A stretch of DNA of 64,000 bases from the NCBI RefSeq assembly GCF_003287275.1, contig NZ_QEVW01000025.1:124001-188000 (forward strand), written 5' to 3'. The DNA is from Paenibacillus taichungensis. Lineage in GTDB: Bacteria > Bacillota > Bacilli > Paenibacillales > Paenibacillaceae. Both the position numbers and the translations under genes were made by a program. Below are positions 1 through 8,330 of the stretch, in pieces (positions within the stretch are counted from its first letter, which is position 1; each line of letters opens with the position of its first letter). Under the pieces are notes generated by a model. It saw only the letters and a list, made by a program, of their open reading frames with translations, did not search any database and was not told where the DNA came from.

Positions 1-107
1 ACAGCAATGCCAAACACTGCTGCGATCACACTGGACAACAGCGCAACCTGAAGGGAAAGACGAACCGGTGGCCAGAATACCGCCCAGTCTATTGCACTCA
101 CATTCAT
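1..107 (-). CDS. modB: Molybdate ABC transporter permease ModB, N-terminal part (cut by window edge)
   Basis: Only the first 35 codons are inside the window, read leftwards from an ATG at 107. The start overlaps the stop of modA in an ATGA arrangement, typical of translational coupling. The visible peptide begins MNVSAIDWAVFWPPVRLSLQ, which matches the usual N-terminus of ModB: a short amphipathic stretch, then the first membrane segment. By family the protein is the membrane channel subunit of the ModABC molybdate importer. The assignment rests on this short match and on the coupling to modA; the rest of the gene is outside the window. Confidence 0.8.
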   Translation of the reverse strand, partial: MNVSAIDWAVFWPPVRLSLQVALLSSVIAAVFGIA

Positions 108-976
108 TCCGGAATGGAGAACCCGTACTTGGCAAATACCTCAAGCACTTCAGGCGTTTGCAAATACGTGTAGAATTGTTCTGCTTCTGTCCGGTGCTTC
201 GTACCTTCAATAATCCCTACTGGATAATTGGCTGGTGTATAGCTGTTCTTGTCTACTTCAAAAGCAATTTTCACCTGATCAGAAGTGAGTGCATCCGTTT
301 TGTACACAAACCCCGCATCCGCATTGCCTGTTTCTACATATTGCAGAACCTGTCTGACATCCTTGCCCTGTACAAGCTTGCTTTCCAGCTGATCCCATAG
401 TTTGGCATTGGTCAGCGCTTCCTTGGCGTAGGTTCCTGCAGGCACACTTTCCGGTATACCAATCGCTACGGTCTTGATGGAATCAGCCGTCAGATCCTTC
501 TCACTTGTTACAGTATCTGAGCTATCCGATGGAATGATGGCTACCAATGAATTTTGCAGCAAATTTTTCTGATCGCCGGATGCAATCAATTTCTCATCCA
601 CGAGCGCGTTCATATTTTTGGTCGCAGCCGATACAAAAACATCTGCTGGCGCACCTTGTTCAATCTGCTGTTGCAATGCACCGGATGCACCAAAGTTGAA
701 GTTAAGCTCCACATTGGGATTCGCGGCTTCAAAATTCGTTTCAATTTCCTTCATGGCATCCGTGAGACTGGCTGCCGCTGAGATCGTTAGCTCCACCTTT
801 TCCTGAGGATCTGTTGCCCCAGCCGTTGAACTCTCACCTGATGTCGCAGGTGCTGAACCCGTTTGTTCCGTAGCTGTGGATGAATCTGTACTCTCCGTAT
901 TTGCACCGCAACCGGCCAATACGAGAGCCAGTCCAAGTGACATACTCCCCAACACATATCCAATACTCTTTTTCAT
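104..976 (-). CDS. modA: Molybdate ABC transporter substrate-binding lipoprotein ModA
   Basis: This 290-residue protein has a lipoprotein signal peptide with lipobox LAGC near residues 20-23, followed by a Ser/Thr/Glu-rich linker. The fold then starts with ELTISAAASLTDAMKEI, the hallmark of ModA-type oxyanion-binding proteins. Further family features are the FGASGALQQQIEQGAPADVF stretch and a C-terminal GIIEGTKH segment. It should capture molybdate (possibly tungstate) outside the membrane and pass it to ModB. A GGGGGAG ribosome binding site lies just upstream of the ATG at 976. The gene is divergent from a regulator that itself carries a binding-protein-like domain, which suggests local control by molybdate. 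Confidence 0.95.
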   Translation of the reverse strand: MKKSIGYVLGSMSLGLALVLAGCGANTESTDSSTATEQTGSAPATSGESSTAGATDPQEKVELTISAAASLTDAMKEIETNFEAANPNVELNFNFGASGALQQQIEQGAPADVFVSAATKNMNALVDEKLIASGDQKNLLQNSLVAIIPSDSSDTVTSEKDLTADSIKTVAIGIPESVPAGTYAKEALTNAKLWDQLESKLVQGKDVRQVLQYVETGNADAGFVYKTDALTSDQVKIAFEVDKNSYTPANYPVGIIEGTKHRTEAEQFYTYLQTPEVLEVFAKYGFSIPE

Positions 977-1013
977 CTACTTCTCCCCCGATGTTATGTT
1001 TAGTTATAACTAG

Positions 1014-1029
1014 ATATAATTAATTATAT
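1014..1029. promoter_or_regulatory. 16-bp perfect palindrome in the mod/regulator intergenic region
   Basis: ATATAATTAATTATAT is its own reverse complement. It lies 38 bp upstream of the modA start. Another palindrome, GTTATAAC, lies at 1003-1010. The position between modA and the divergent regulator suits an operator overlapping the modA promoter. The sequence is AT-rich, so chance or a promoter -10 element is also possible. It is not a clear match to the proteobacterial ModE consensus. Confidence 0.35.
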
Positions 1030-1237
1030 TTCATTATACATAAGATCATTGAAATAGGAAGGTAGTCTTTAACTCATCCGTTGAAGGGTAAGCCGTCTAT
1101 AACTGAATTGTGGTGGGCGAGTTTATCCCCTCTGGCTGTTAATGGTATAGTACAAGAGACCCCGCGTTTATCCGGGACGATAAGCGTTGATGAACGAAAC
1201 GTTATATGATTTGCACCTTGAAGGAGGATCTTCACTG

Positions 1238-2296
1238 ATGACGGAGGAGCAATCCTATACCACCGAAGAAATATCCAAGCTACTTAAAATATCCAAACTG
1301 ACAGTTTACGATCTAATCAAAAAGGGAGACCTCGTCGCTTATCGCGTCGGCAAACAAATGCGAGTTGACGCTACCGATCTGGAGGCCTATAAACAGCGCT
1401 CCAAGCAGCTTCAATCACCAGCGCACCGGGCCGCTGTGGATTCAGTTCACCCCTCCGAATCTTATACCGGGATAGGGAGTGACCAGACCAATCATACCGT
1501 TCATCCCATTGCAAGTGCTACGCCTCCATCCAGAGCGACATTCGCAGCTTCTTCTTCCATGATGGGCAACCCTTCGTCAGCCCATTCGGCTCGTCATCTG
1601 GTCATTACGGGACAAGATGTCAGCCTTGATATTCTTATGCGATATATGGAAAAGCAAACACGGGATATTCGTCCGCTGCGTTCTTTTATGGGCAGTCTAG
1701 ACGGCTTGATCTCCATGTACCGCGGGGAATCCGATCTGGTCAGTACCCATCTGCTGGATGGAGATACTGGAGAGTATAATCTGCCCTACATTCGCAAAAT
1801 CCTGATTGGCTGGTCGTATGTCGTCGTGAATCTGCTGACACGACCTGCCGGGCTGTATGTTCAACGCGGTAATCCGCGGGGCTTGCAGAACTGGACAGAT
1901 CTGAATCAGCCTGAACTACGATTAGCTAACCGGGAGAAAGGTTCGGGGGCACGTGTATTGCTGGATGAACAATTGCGTCTACATGGTATCCCTGCTTCCC
2001 AACTGATTGGATATGACGTGGAAGAAACCAGTCATATGGGTGTAGCAGCCAAGGTCAGTTCCGGTGAAGCCGATGTAGGAATCGGCAGCGAGAAGGCTGC
2101 ACGACTTGTCGGTCAAGTTGATTTTATTCCACTTGTTCAGGAACGTTATGATCTGGTGATGCTCAAGAAACAGGGGAACGAAGCGTGGATCGAATCGGTG
2201 CTGCGCATTCTGCAATCACCGGAATTCAGACAGGAACTGCAATCCTTTGAGGGATATGATGTATCCCGAACGGGTGAAATTTTGTATGAAGTCTAG
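1238..2296 (+). CDS. HTH (excisionase/MerR-like) DNA-binding plus periplasmic-binding-like regulator, probably molybdate-responsive
   Basis: The 352-residue product begins with an excisionase-type helix-turn-helix (TTEEISKLLKISKLTVYDLI, then GDLVAYRVGKQMRV). A low-complexity linker of about 70 residues follows, then a substrate-binding-protein-like domain (ITGQDVSLDILMRYMEK to the end, with NPRGLQNWTDL and GSGARVLLDEQL) of the COG1910 type. Such fusions are one-component regulators that sense an oxyanion or related ligand. ATG 1238 is chosen over the upstream ATG at 1187 because AAGGAGGA at 1221-1228 is well spaced for it. It is divergent from modA and so a likely modAB regulator; the ligand is inferred from context. 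Confidence 0.85.
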   Translation: MTEEQSYTTEEISKLLKISKLTVYDLIKKGDLVAYRVGKQMRVDATDLEAYKQRSKQLQSPAHRAAVDSVHPSESYTGIGSDQTNHTVHPIASATPPSRATFAASSSMMGNPSSAHSARHLVITGQDVSLDILMRYMEKQTRDIRPLRSFMGSLDGLISMYRGESDLVSTHLLDGDTGEYNLPYIRKILIGWSYVVVNLLTRPAGLYVQRGNPRGLQNWTDLNQPELRLANREKGSGARVLLDEQLRLHGIPASQLIGYDVEETSHMGVAAKVSSGEADVGIGSEKAARLVGQVDFIPLVQERYDLVMLKKQGNEAWIESVLRILQSPEFRQELQSFEGYDVSRTGEILYEV

Positions 2297-2328
2297 CGCA
2301 ATGGCACTGGATTGCTCATAGGATCGCA

Positions 2329-2380
2329 AGAAAACAGAAGAACCGCCGCTGAAGCTCTGACGGTGGTTCTTCTGTTTTCT
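2329..2380. terminator. Bidirectional intrinsic terminator between convergent genes
   Basis: A long inverted repeat pairs 2329-2344 with 2365-2380 (AGAAAACAGAAGAACC and its complement), extended inward by GCCG/CGGT. A/T-rich tracts flank both sides. It sits between the regulator ending at 2296 and folE2 ending at 2437 and can serve both strands. Confidence 0.85.
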
Positions 2381-2436
2381 CTTCATTTTGTAAAGTAATA
2401 TAAAATAAAATGAATTCCTTAGCCCTCACACTATCG

Positions 2437-3381
2437 TTATTTCGACTTGTCATATACGATACGAGCTACGGCATCATGCTGATGAATGGACTCTTCATTT
2501 TTGCAGTCTACCTTAAATTTATTTACCCAGTGCTTCTCATACAGATCTGCCGCCACCAGCCTGACGATATCTTCCACAAATCGCGGGTTCTCATATGCAC
2601 GTTCCGTGACCCGTTTCTCATCAGGCCTTTTGAGTATGGGATAAAGACAGCTACTTGCATTGGATTCGGCCACATTCAGCAGCTCTTCCTTCCAATAGCC
2701 CGGCAGTGCTTCTCCCGGGTTGGCTTGTACCTGGATACGCAATAACCCCCGCTGGTTGTGCGCGCTATATTCGCTGATCTCCTTCGAGCATGGGCATAAC
2801 GTCGTGACCTGTATATGTAAACCTGTTCTCAGAACAGGGGATTTTCCAGCTTCCCAGATCACATGAACCGTAGCCAAAGAATGATTGAGTCCAGACAAAC
2901 CGGTTACGGGTGCGGTTCGTTCGTAGAACCAGGGATAGGTCACTTTCAGCTCTGCCTTCGGCTGATTCATCTGTTCGGCCATCTGCTGCGTCAACGCAAT
3001 CAGATCGGGAATCCGGTCACTCAGCCCTTCACTGCGACTGTGTTGAAGCTGCTCCATCAAGCGGCTCATGTTAATGCCTTTCGATTCGCGATCCAGCGAA
3101 GTCGTCAGCCGGAACGTTCCGATGCTGGACAAGCGAACGGGATCTTTGGCCGAAATGACATCCAGGGGATACTTCACCTGATCAATACCCACTTGTTGCA
3201 GCTCAAACAGGAAATCATTTTTGCTATTCTGCAAATCCTGCATCTTTTCTTTTTGCACAGGTTTATCGCCCTGTATCGGATCAACGGAGCCGAATAACCG
3301 CAAGCGCTCGGCTTTATCCGGCATGATAAAAGAATCGTTCGCTACTCGGCTAATGCTGTTATTCTGTTGTACCTTTTGCAT
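2437..3381 (-). CDS. folE2: GTP cyclohydrolase FolE2 (type IB, zinc-independent)
   Basis: The 314-residue protein catalyses the first step of folate biosynthesis, GTP to 7,8-dihydroneopterin triphosphate. Family landmarks are the N-terminal FGSVDPIQGDKPVQKEKMQDLQ region, TTLCPCSKEISEYSAHNQRG with the metal-ligand cysteine, and FVEDIVRLVAADL. FolE2 replaces zinc-dependent FolE when zinc is scarce and is often Zur-regulated. Here it is the last gene of the six-gene operon behind the Zur-type box at 8131-8153. The ATG at 3381 follows a GGAGGGAGGG sequence, so the longer reading from 3402 is not used. Confidence 0.96.
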   Translation of the reverse strand: MQKVQQNNSISRVANDSFIMPDKAERLRLFGSVDPIQGDKPVQKEKMQDLQNSKNDFLFELQQVGIDQVKYPLDVISAKDPVRLSSIGTFRLTTSLDRESKGINMSRLMEQLQHSRSEGLSDRIPDLIALTQQMAEQMNQPKAELKVTYPWFYERTAPVTGLSGLNHSLATVHVIWEAGKSPVLRTGLHIQVTTLCPCSKEISEYSAHNQRGLLRIQVQANPGEALPGYWKEELLNVAESNASSCLYPILKRPDEKRVTERAYENPRFVEDIVRLVAADLYEKHWVNKFKVDCKNEESIHQHDAVARIVYDKSK

Positions 3382-3426
3382 TACTAACCCTCCCTCCAGC
3401 ACATATTTGCGTTAAAAACCGCGCAT

Positions 3427-3759
3427 TCAGCGCCAGAACAGACCCGCTTCGTCCCGCTCAACCTGCTCCAGCAAAGCTTCAAAATCAGGACAAGGCTCAA
3501 TAATGTCTACCACATTCCAGCTGCTGTGTTCGTCTTTGGCATATACCTTCCACTGATTCTCTTCCCAGTAAAATCGGGCAATATGCAGTTTGTCCCACTG
3601 ATATCGTTCTTCAGCGGGCCTTTCCTCGGTCAAAATCAGTTCATTGTCATTCATCTCATACGTTAATTTCACCATGGTGCGCAGTGGTGCCGGGACCTTC
3701 TCATGGATATAACCGTTCATCACCGATTGAATTCTCCGAATGGTAAACGAGTCCAGCAT
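3427..3759 (-). CDS. DUF3024 domain protein
   Basis: This 110-residue protein matches the DUF3024 pattern: N-terminal DSFTIRRIQSVMNGYI, a central EERP-W-x(2)-IARF stretch (residues about 45-65), and a C-terminal DFEALLEQVERDEAGLFWR. Its function is unknown. It lies 27 bp after the FeoB-like gene and 45 bp before folE2, inside the predicted zinc-starvation operon. The ATG at 3759 is preferred because AAAGGG lies just upstream; a GTG nine bases earlier (3768) is possible but has no site of its own. Confidence 0.85.
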   Translation of the reverse strand: MLDSFTIRRIQSVMNGYIHEKVPAPLRTMVKLTYEMNDNELILTEERPAEERYQWDKLHIARFYWEENQWKVYAKDEHSSWNVVDIIEPCPDFEALLEQVERDEAGLFWR

Positions 3760-3786
3760 GGAGATCACACCCTTTCATCAACATCG

Positions 3787-5457
3787 TTATGCAATCCAGT
3801 TCCACAGCCATGCCAGTACAAATGCACTGCCCAGTGACGTTACGAGCTGTTTGCCTGCCAGTTGCATGGCAAAGACTGCTCCCAACTCCTTTCGAATGGT
3901 CCACATCGTCACCAGACATGCCGTTAACGTGGAAGCCAGATACACAAGAATAAACAGCTGCCCGCCGCTCAAGTCGTCAACGAAGGAACCCTGATCCTGA
4001 TTCAGCACCAACAACCCGTCTTTTCGCAAAATGGAAAACAAAATGCCGCCCGCGGCATCGCCCGGCAGATGAAAGATCGCAAGTGTCGGGGTCAACGCCC
4101 CAGTCAGAACAGACAGCACCCCCGTCTGTTCCAGCAGCGTAGCCACCACACAAATACCGATGAAAATAGGCATCGCCTGCACGAGAAACTGTTTCATGAC
4201 AGACCGAACGCGCCAGCTTACAGAGCGCCATGATGGCTTTTGCAAAAAGGTACGTTTGGCATGTAACGGGAGCGTGTCATCCAGCCGATTTCGATTCCAC
4301 AGACGTGTATGAATTGCGCCCGCAAGTACCAGTACAAGCATATAAGGAAAGAACAGCCACGGCTTTCCTCCGGAACTGAATATGGATAGAGAAGCCCCAA
4401 TCTGGTAGCTGCACGCAGAACCAAAGGAAATCATGGAGACACAGGACTTTCGTGTACAGGAGCTGCACGTACGACTCTGGAACACAGCCACGACATTGCA
4501 GCCAAAACCGCTGAGAACCGGAATCAGATCCTTGCCGTTCAAGCCTATTTTGCGCATCCACCCATCCAGCGAGTCGGTAATCCGGTCTTTCAGTCCGCTC
4601 TCCTCCGTCACCGCCACACTGATCCCAATCAGAAATACGACCGGAAATGCCCAGATAAACGAATACAATCCCAGACTGATTATGCCGTAATCTCCGAGCA
4701 TTATAGCTTGCAGCGGTTTCCAAAATCCCGCAGTCATACGATGGAGTGGTTCAAGTATCCAGACATCTGCGAGCAGTTGTATCCAGCCGGAGAACAGATA
4801 AGCCACATACACTGGAGCTGCAAATAAAAATGCCAGTGCAGCCAAAGCCACAAAACGCCCCCAAACCGTATGCTCAAACATCGTTGTCTGCGGTTCGATT
4901 ACAGGGGATTCAGGTGGTGATTCGAACTCCGGATGCCTCTTGATGGGTCTGGCGGCAATAACCGCCCGGCATATCAGGTCCTGTGCGTTTCCGTCCATTT
5001 CCCTTGTATTGAGCGCCAGAACGGAAATACCCAGACCTTTACGGTAATAGTCAGCCTGAGCCGATAATCCGGGACCGCATTTGTCGGCAAACGTAAGCAC
5101 CAGTACAGCATTTTTGCCTGTGACATCCAGCATGCCCAGCAGTAAAGGCAGTTCCTGTACCACATCTGTTCCGCGGATGACCAGGATCACTGTATCGCCG
5201 GCTGCGAGCTGTTTTAACGTCAGCATGGTCGTGACACTGTCATCCTTGATCCGGATTCCAGGTGTATCGAGCAGTTCAAGCTGATGCGCAAGCAACTCCG
5301 ACCTGCGGACGGTCACCGTGGAGCCCCGAACATTGGATTCCTCGCCTGTATCTCTGCCCGTAAGTCCTCGAAACAGAGCCGATTTGCCAGCGGATTCGAA
5401 GCCAACCAGCACCACTTTACGAAGTTTTTCGGGTTGTTCCACAAGCGAATTCAGCAT
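3787..5457 (-). CDS. FeoB-like GTPase/transporter with a Cys-rich gate segment (candidate zinc importer)
   Basis: The 556-residue protein joins an N-terminal G domain to a polytopic membrane domain, as in FeoB. G1 is GFESAGKS (residues 19-26) and G3 is DTPG (64-67). G4 appears as ADK rather than NxxD. The membrane part holds SGFGCNVVAVF, matching the FeoB gate motif GFGCNVP, followed at once by SRTCSSCTRKSCVSMI, rich in cysteine. It is shorter than classical FeoB (about 650-800 residues), and no FeoA or FeoC is adjacent. It overlaps the flavoprotein gene by 7 bp in a probable Zur operon, so zinc rather than ferrous iron is a reasonable inferred substrate. The family call is firm; the metal is not. 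Confidence 0.85.
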   Translation of the reverse strand: MLNSLVEQPEKLRKVVLVGFESAGKSALFRGLTGRDTGEESNVRGSTVTVRRSELLAHQLELLDTPGIRIKDDSVTTMLTLKQLAAGDTVILVIRGTDVVQELPLLLGMLDVTGKNAVLVLTFADKCGPGLSAQADYYRKGLGISVLALNTREMDGNAQDLICRAVIAARPIKRHPEFESPPESPVIEPQTTMFEHTVWGRFVALAALAFLFAAPVYVAYLFSGWIQLLADVWILEPLHRMTAGFWKPLQAIMLGDYGIISLGLYSFIWAFPVVFLIGISVAVTEESGLKDRITDSLDGWMRKIGLNGKDLIPVLSGFGCNVVAVFQSRTCSSCTRKSCVSMISFGSACSYQIGASLSIFSSGGKPWLFFPYMLVLVLAGAIHTRLWNRNRLDDTLPLHAKRTFLQKPSWRSVSWRVRSVMKQFLVQAMPIFIGICVVATLLEQTGVLSVLTGALTPTLAIFHLPGDAAGGILFSILRKDGLLVLNQDQGSFVDDLSGGQLFILVYLASTLTACLVTMWTIRKELGAVFAMQLAGKQLVTSLGSAFVLAWLWNWIA

Positions 5458-6587
5458 GTGCAGTCTTCACCGCAGCAGGACAGATCATCAAGAAACATGC
5501 CTTCTTTGCGATAGGTTTCCAGCGGAGCCAGATCCAACCCAAGTCTCTCACCCATGGCCTGGGCCACAACCGCAAAGCGCTGTCTGAATTTATAAATGAA
5601 GCAAAATTGGAGTTGACCATGCATGACCTGTGGTCCAGTAATAAACAGTCCGGGGGCAATCGTCGATTCATCCGCCGCTCCCAATTGCAGCTGACCTTCC
5701 TTGTTGCGCTCAACGAGATTCTCAATCAGGTGCAGACTGCTGCGGAACCCGGTCGCCAGAATAGGAGCCTGACCCGTCTTAAGCAAGTGGGACTCTCCGG
5801 AATCGTTCTCGCAATAGAGAACATAACCGCCCGTTTCATCCGGTTCAATCCACTTGACCTCATAACCTTGCATCATGTTTATTCGCTTATCCATCATCGC
5901 CCCGCGCAGGCGATCCTTCATATAGGGGCTTAGCTCCACGCTTGGATCACTGCTGCCTTTGGCGAGTCCTCGTCCATTCCGGTCGATTACCGTTACGTTT
6001 TTACCCAGTTTACTCAAGTGAATGGCTGCATCCACACCGCTCTCATAGCCACCAACGATGACACATTCATCTCCCTGGACCACCGTCCAGCTGGAAAATA
6101 AACTGGTGTGCACACCATACTCAGCCCCAGGAAACAGGTCCAGTCTCGGATATTGAAATTCTCCTGCTGCCCAGATGACATAGCGTGTGCGCAGTTGTCC
6201 AATGGATGTCACGACCCGGAAGCCATTTTCCTCCGGGATAACCTCCGAAACGTCTACTCCCGTTTGCACAGGCAATTTCTTAAACTGGCTCACCACCTGC
6301 AAATACTTCGCATACTCCAACCCTGTCGGATGTTCTGTTCCCAGTGTGTACGCCGGAGACGTATTCAAAGCCACTGCATTCAGATCCATCATGCCATAGG
6401 CATTGCTTGTGAACGAAGGGGTGATCAGACGCATTTCCTCCGGCCACGCCAGAAAAGTTGCCCCCACCTCACTGCGTTCCAGCACGGTAAAACGAGGCAT
6501 TCCCAGATCCTGCAGGACAGAGGCCATGCCGATTCCGGCTGGCCCCCCTCCCACAATTACACAATCATAATCAAATAAATCATGCAT
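5451..6587 (-). CDS. FAD/NAD(P)-dependent oxidoreductase with Cys-rich C-terminus
   Basis: This 378-residue flavoprotein has two Rossmann dinucleotide-binding motifs: VIVGGGPAGIGMA near residues 10-22 (FAD) and VIVGGYESGVDAA in the middle (NAD(P)H), plus an ILATGFRSS motif. It resembles single-component flavin oxidoreductases of the CzcO/YpdA sort. It ends in SCCGEDCTC, four cysteines in the last eight residues, suited to metal or thiol chemistry. Its stop overlaps the FeoB-like gene start by 7 bp, and it follows rpsN2 by 5 bp, so it is co-expressed with both. Its substrate is unknown; metal reduction or delivery to the transporter is inference. Confidence 0.85.
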   Translation of the reverse strand: MHDLFDYDCVIVGGGPAGIGMASVLQDLGMPRFTVLERSEVGATFLAWPEEMRLITPSFTSNAYGMMDLNAVALNTSPAYTLGTEHPTGLEYAKYLQVVSQFKKLPVQTGVDVSEVIPEENGFRVVTSIGQLRTRYVIWAAGEFQYPRLDLFPGAEYGVHTSLFSSWTVVQGDECVIVGGYESGVDAAIHLSKLGKNVTVIDRNGRGLAKGSSDPSVELSPYMKDRLRGAMMDKRINMMQGYEVKWIEPDETGGYVLYCENDSGESHLLKTGQAPILATGFRSSLHLIENLVERNKEGQLQLGAADESTIAPGLFITGPQVMHGQLQFCFIYKFRQRFAVVAQAMGERLGLDLAPLETYRKEGMFLDDLSCCGEDCTC

Positions 6588-6592
6588 GTGTC

Positions 6593-6862
6593 TTACCAGC
6601 TTGACTTTGTGACGCCCGGAATTTGCCCTTGATGAGCCAGCTCACGGAACACAATCCGTGATACCTTGAACTTGCGCAAATATCCTCTCGGGCGGCCTGT
6701 CAGTTCACAGCGATTTTTCAATCGGGTCGGAGAAGCATTGCGCGGCAGTTTCTGCAGCGCTTCATAATCCCCTTTTTCTTTCAGTTCCCGGCGCAGCTCC
6801 GCATATTTGGCTACAATTGCCTGACGTTGTTTTTCACGTACCACTTTTGATTTTTTGGCCAT
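6593..6862 (-). CDS. rpsN2: Ribosomal protein S14, zinc-independent (C-minus) paralogue
   Basis: The 89-residue protein has the long S14 form, with NRCELTGRPRGYLRKF near residue 50 and a C-terminal SRIVFRELAHQGQIPGVTKSSW. It lacks the CxxC pairs of zinc-binding S14. Such paralogues replace the zinc-containing protein during zinc starvation and release zinc from ribosomes; they are classic Zur targets. It sits 29 bp after the COG0523 chaperone and 5 bp before the flavoprotein, in the same operon. Confidence 0.96.
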   Translation of the reverse strand: MAKKSKVVREKQRQAIVAKYAELRRELKEKGDYEALQKLPRNASPTRLKNRCELTGRPRGYLRKFKVSRIVFRELAHQGQIPGVTKSSW

Positions 6863-6891
6863 GTTTTACAGCTCCTTTTATGAATTAATTT

Positions 6892-8088
6892 TTATACGAC
6901 TTCAACTGGCCAAGGCAGAGGATTGTCGAACTGCCCCCAGTCGGCCTGCATTTCTTCATCACTAAGCAGACATTGGTCAAGTTCGTCTTCAATGATGGCG
7001 CGCTCCATTTCAATCCCGATCATGACCAGCTCGGTCTGACGGTCTCCCCACTGTGCATCCCACTTTTCCAGTACATCTGGCTCCGTACGCAAAATTTCTT
7101 CCTTGTCCGCTTCCGGCAATGCCGCAACCCAATGTCCGGCAGGGCCAAACTGAATCGACGATCCCGCCTGACTCAGACTTGCAGCCACATCTCCTTCAGC
7201 CGCGAGCCAGACCAGCCCTTTGGCACGCACTACTTCTTCCGGCCAGTAGCTCATGAATTCAGCCAGACGAGAAGGATGAAATGGCTTCCGACGACGATAC
7301 ACAAAGGAGCCAATACCGTATTCCTCGGTCTCCGGAGTATGTGATTCCTTCTCCAGCTCCTGAATCCATCCGGCAGACATGCTTGCTTTCTCGAAGTCGA
7401 AGAGCCCTGTATTCAGAATTTCAGACGGGTTGACCTGTCCGTTCATGGTCCGAATGATTTTGGCGTTGGGCTGAAGTTTGCGGATGACACCTTCAAGTTT
7501 GTTCAGCTCCACGTCATCGACCAGATCACATTTGTTCAGCAGAAGGACATCACAGGTCTCGATTTGATCAATCAGCAAATCCACAACATCGCGGGTATCT
7601 TCCTCACCTGTGGCCTGGTTCCGATCCAGCAGGCTCTGACCTGAAGCAAAATCATGCCAGAATCGATGGGCATCCACGACGGTTACCAAACAATCCAGCT
7701 TCGCCAGATCGGTCAGATCAATACCCGATTCTTCGTCGGCATATGTAAAGGTCTGCGCTACCGGCACAGGTTCACTGATGCCTGTGGATTCAATCAGGAT
7801 ATAATCAAACCTGCCTTCGTTCACCAGCTTCTCAATCTCCTGCATCAGATCATCCCGCAAGGTGCAGCAGATGCAGCCATTGGACAGCTCCACCAGCTTT
7901 TCTTCGGTACGCGACAATGTCGCCTCACCCTTCACCAGAGCGGCATCGATATTCACCTCACTCATGTCATTAACGATGACCGCGACCTTGAGCCCTTGTC
8001 GATTGTGCAGTACGTGATTAAGAACGGTTGTTTTACCTGAACCGAGGTAACCGCTAAGAACAGTTACCGGAACCTGCTTTTGTGTCAT
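6892..8088 (-). CDS. yciC: COG0523-family GTP-dependent zinc metallochaperone (YciC/ZigA-like)
   Basis: This 398-residue G3E GTPase has Walker A GYLGSGKT (residues 13-20), the family metal motif CxCC (C72-I-C-C75 in SNGCICC), a Walker B region ending ESTGISEP, and base-recognition NKCD. A C-terminal CobW-type domain (GSFVYRRRKPFHPSRL onward) follows. The family delivers zinc to client enzymes under scarcity, and several members are repressed by Zur. It is the first gene of the six-gene operon, with a Zur-type palindrome 43 bp upstream. The length matches Bacillus YciC (about 400 residues). The client protein is unknown. Confidence 0.92.
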   Translation of the reverse strand: MTQKQVPVTVLSGYLGSGKTTVLNHVLHNRQGLKVAVIVNDMSEVNIDAALVKGEATLSRTEEKLVELSNGCICCTLRDDLMQEIEKLVNEGRFDYILIESTGISEPVPVAQTFTYADEESGIDLTDLAKLDCLVTVVDAHRFWHDFASGQSLLDRNQATGEEDTRDVVDLLIDQIETCDVLLLNKCDLVDDVELNKLEGVIRKLQPNAKIIRTMNGQVNPSEILNTGLFDFEKASMSAGWIQELEKESHTPETEEYGIGSFVYRRRKPFHPSRLAEFMSYWPEEVVRAKGLVWLAAEGDVAASLSQAGSSIQFGPAGHWVAALPEADKEEILRTEPDVLEKWDAQWGDRQTELVMIGIEMERAIIEDELDQCLLSDEEMQADWGQFDNPLPWPVEVV

Positions 8089-8130
8089 GTATATCTACTC
8101 CTTATAGTTGTGGTCCATATGCCTCTGACC

Positions 8131-8153
8131 TTAATAGTAATTATTACAATTAA
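8131..8153. promoter_or_regulatory. Zur box upstream of the zinc-sparing operon
   Basis: Left arm TTAATAGTAAT, one central base, right arm ATTACAATTAA. The arms are reverse complements at 10 of 11 positions. The core TAGTAATTATTACAA matches the Bacillus Zur consensus TCGTAATNATTACGA at 13 of 15 positions. It lies 43 bp upstream of the COG0523 gene start and should overlap its promoter. Confidence 0.85.
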
Positions 8154-8225
8154 CAACAATGACTATAATCCTGTTGAACGATGATGTCAAATCATTTTTA
8201 ATGAAAAATCGAAAAAACCTCGCCC

Positions 8226-8247
8226 AAAACAGGCCTATGGCCTGTTT
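8226..8247 (-). terminator. Intrinsic terminator after the zincophore operon
   Basis: AAACAGGCC (8227-8235) pairs with GGCCTGTTT (8239-8247) across a 3-base turn. On the minus strand a TTTT run and, after GGGCGAGG, a TTTTTT run follow. It lies 84 bp past the stop of the last exporter gene and before the Zur box of the next operon. Confidence 0.6.
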
Positions 8248-8330
8248 CCTGTAGCTTCGCATCATAATGATACGTCTCCAGAAAAGTCAGTCCATACGCC
8301 TTTAACTTTTTTCTTATAGATGCCGTACAA

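Noticed and set aside
1187..1237. Upstream start of the molybdate-type regulator
   Set aside because: The ATG at 1238 has the AAGGAGGA site; the extra 17 residues contain that site and fit no domain.
3787..5457. Straight annotation as ferrous iron transporter FeoB
   Set aside because: Shorter than FeoB, altered G4, no FeoA partner, and a zinc-starvation operon; only the family-level call is kept.
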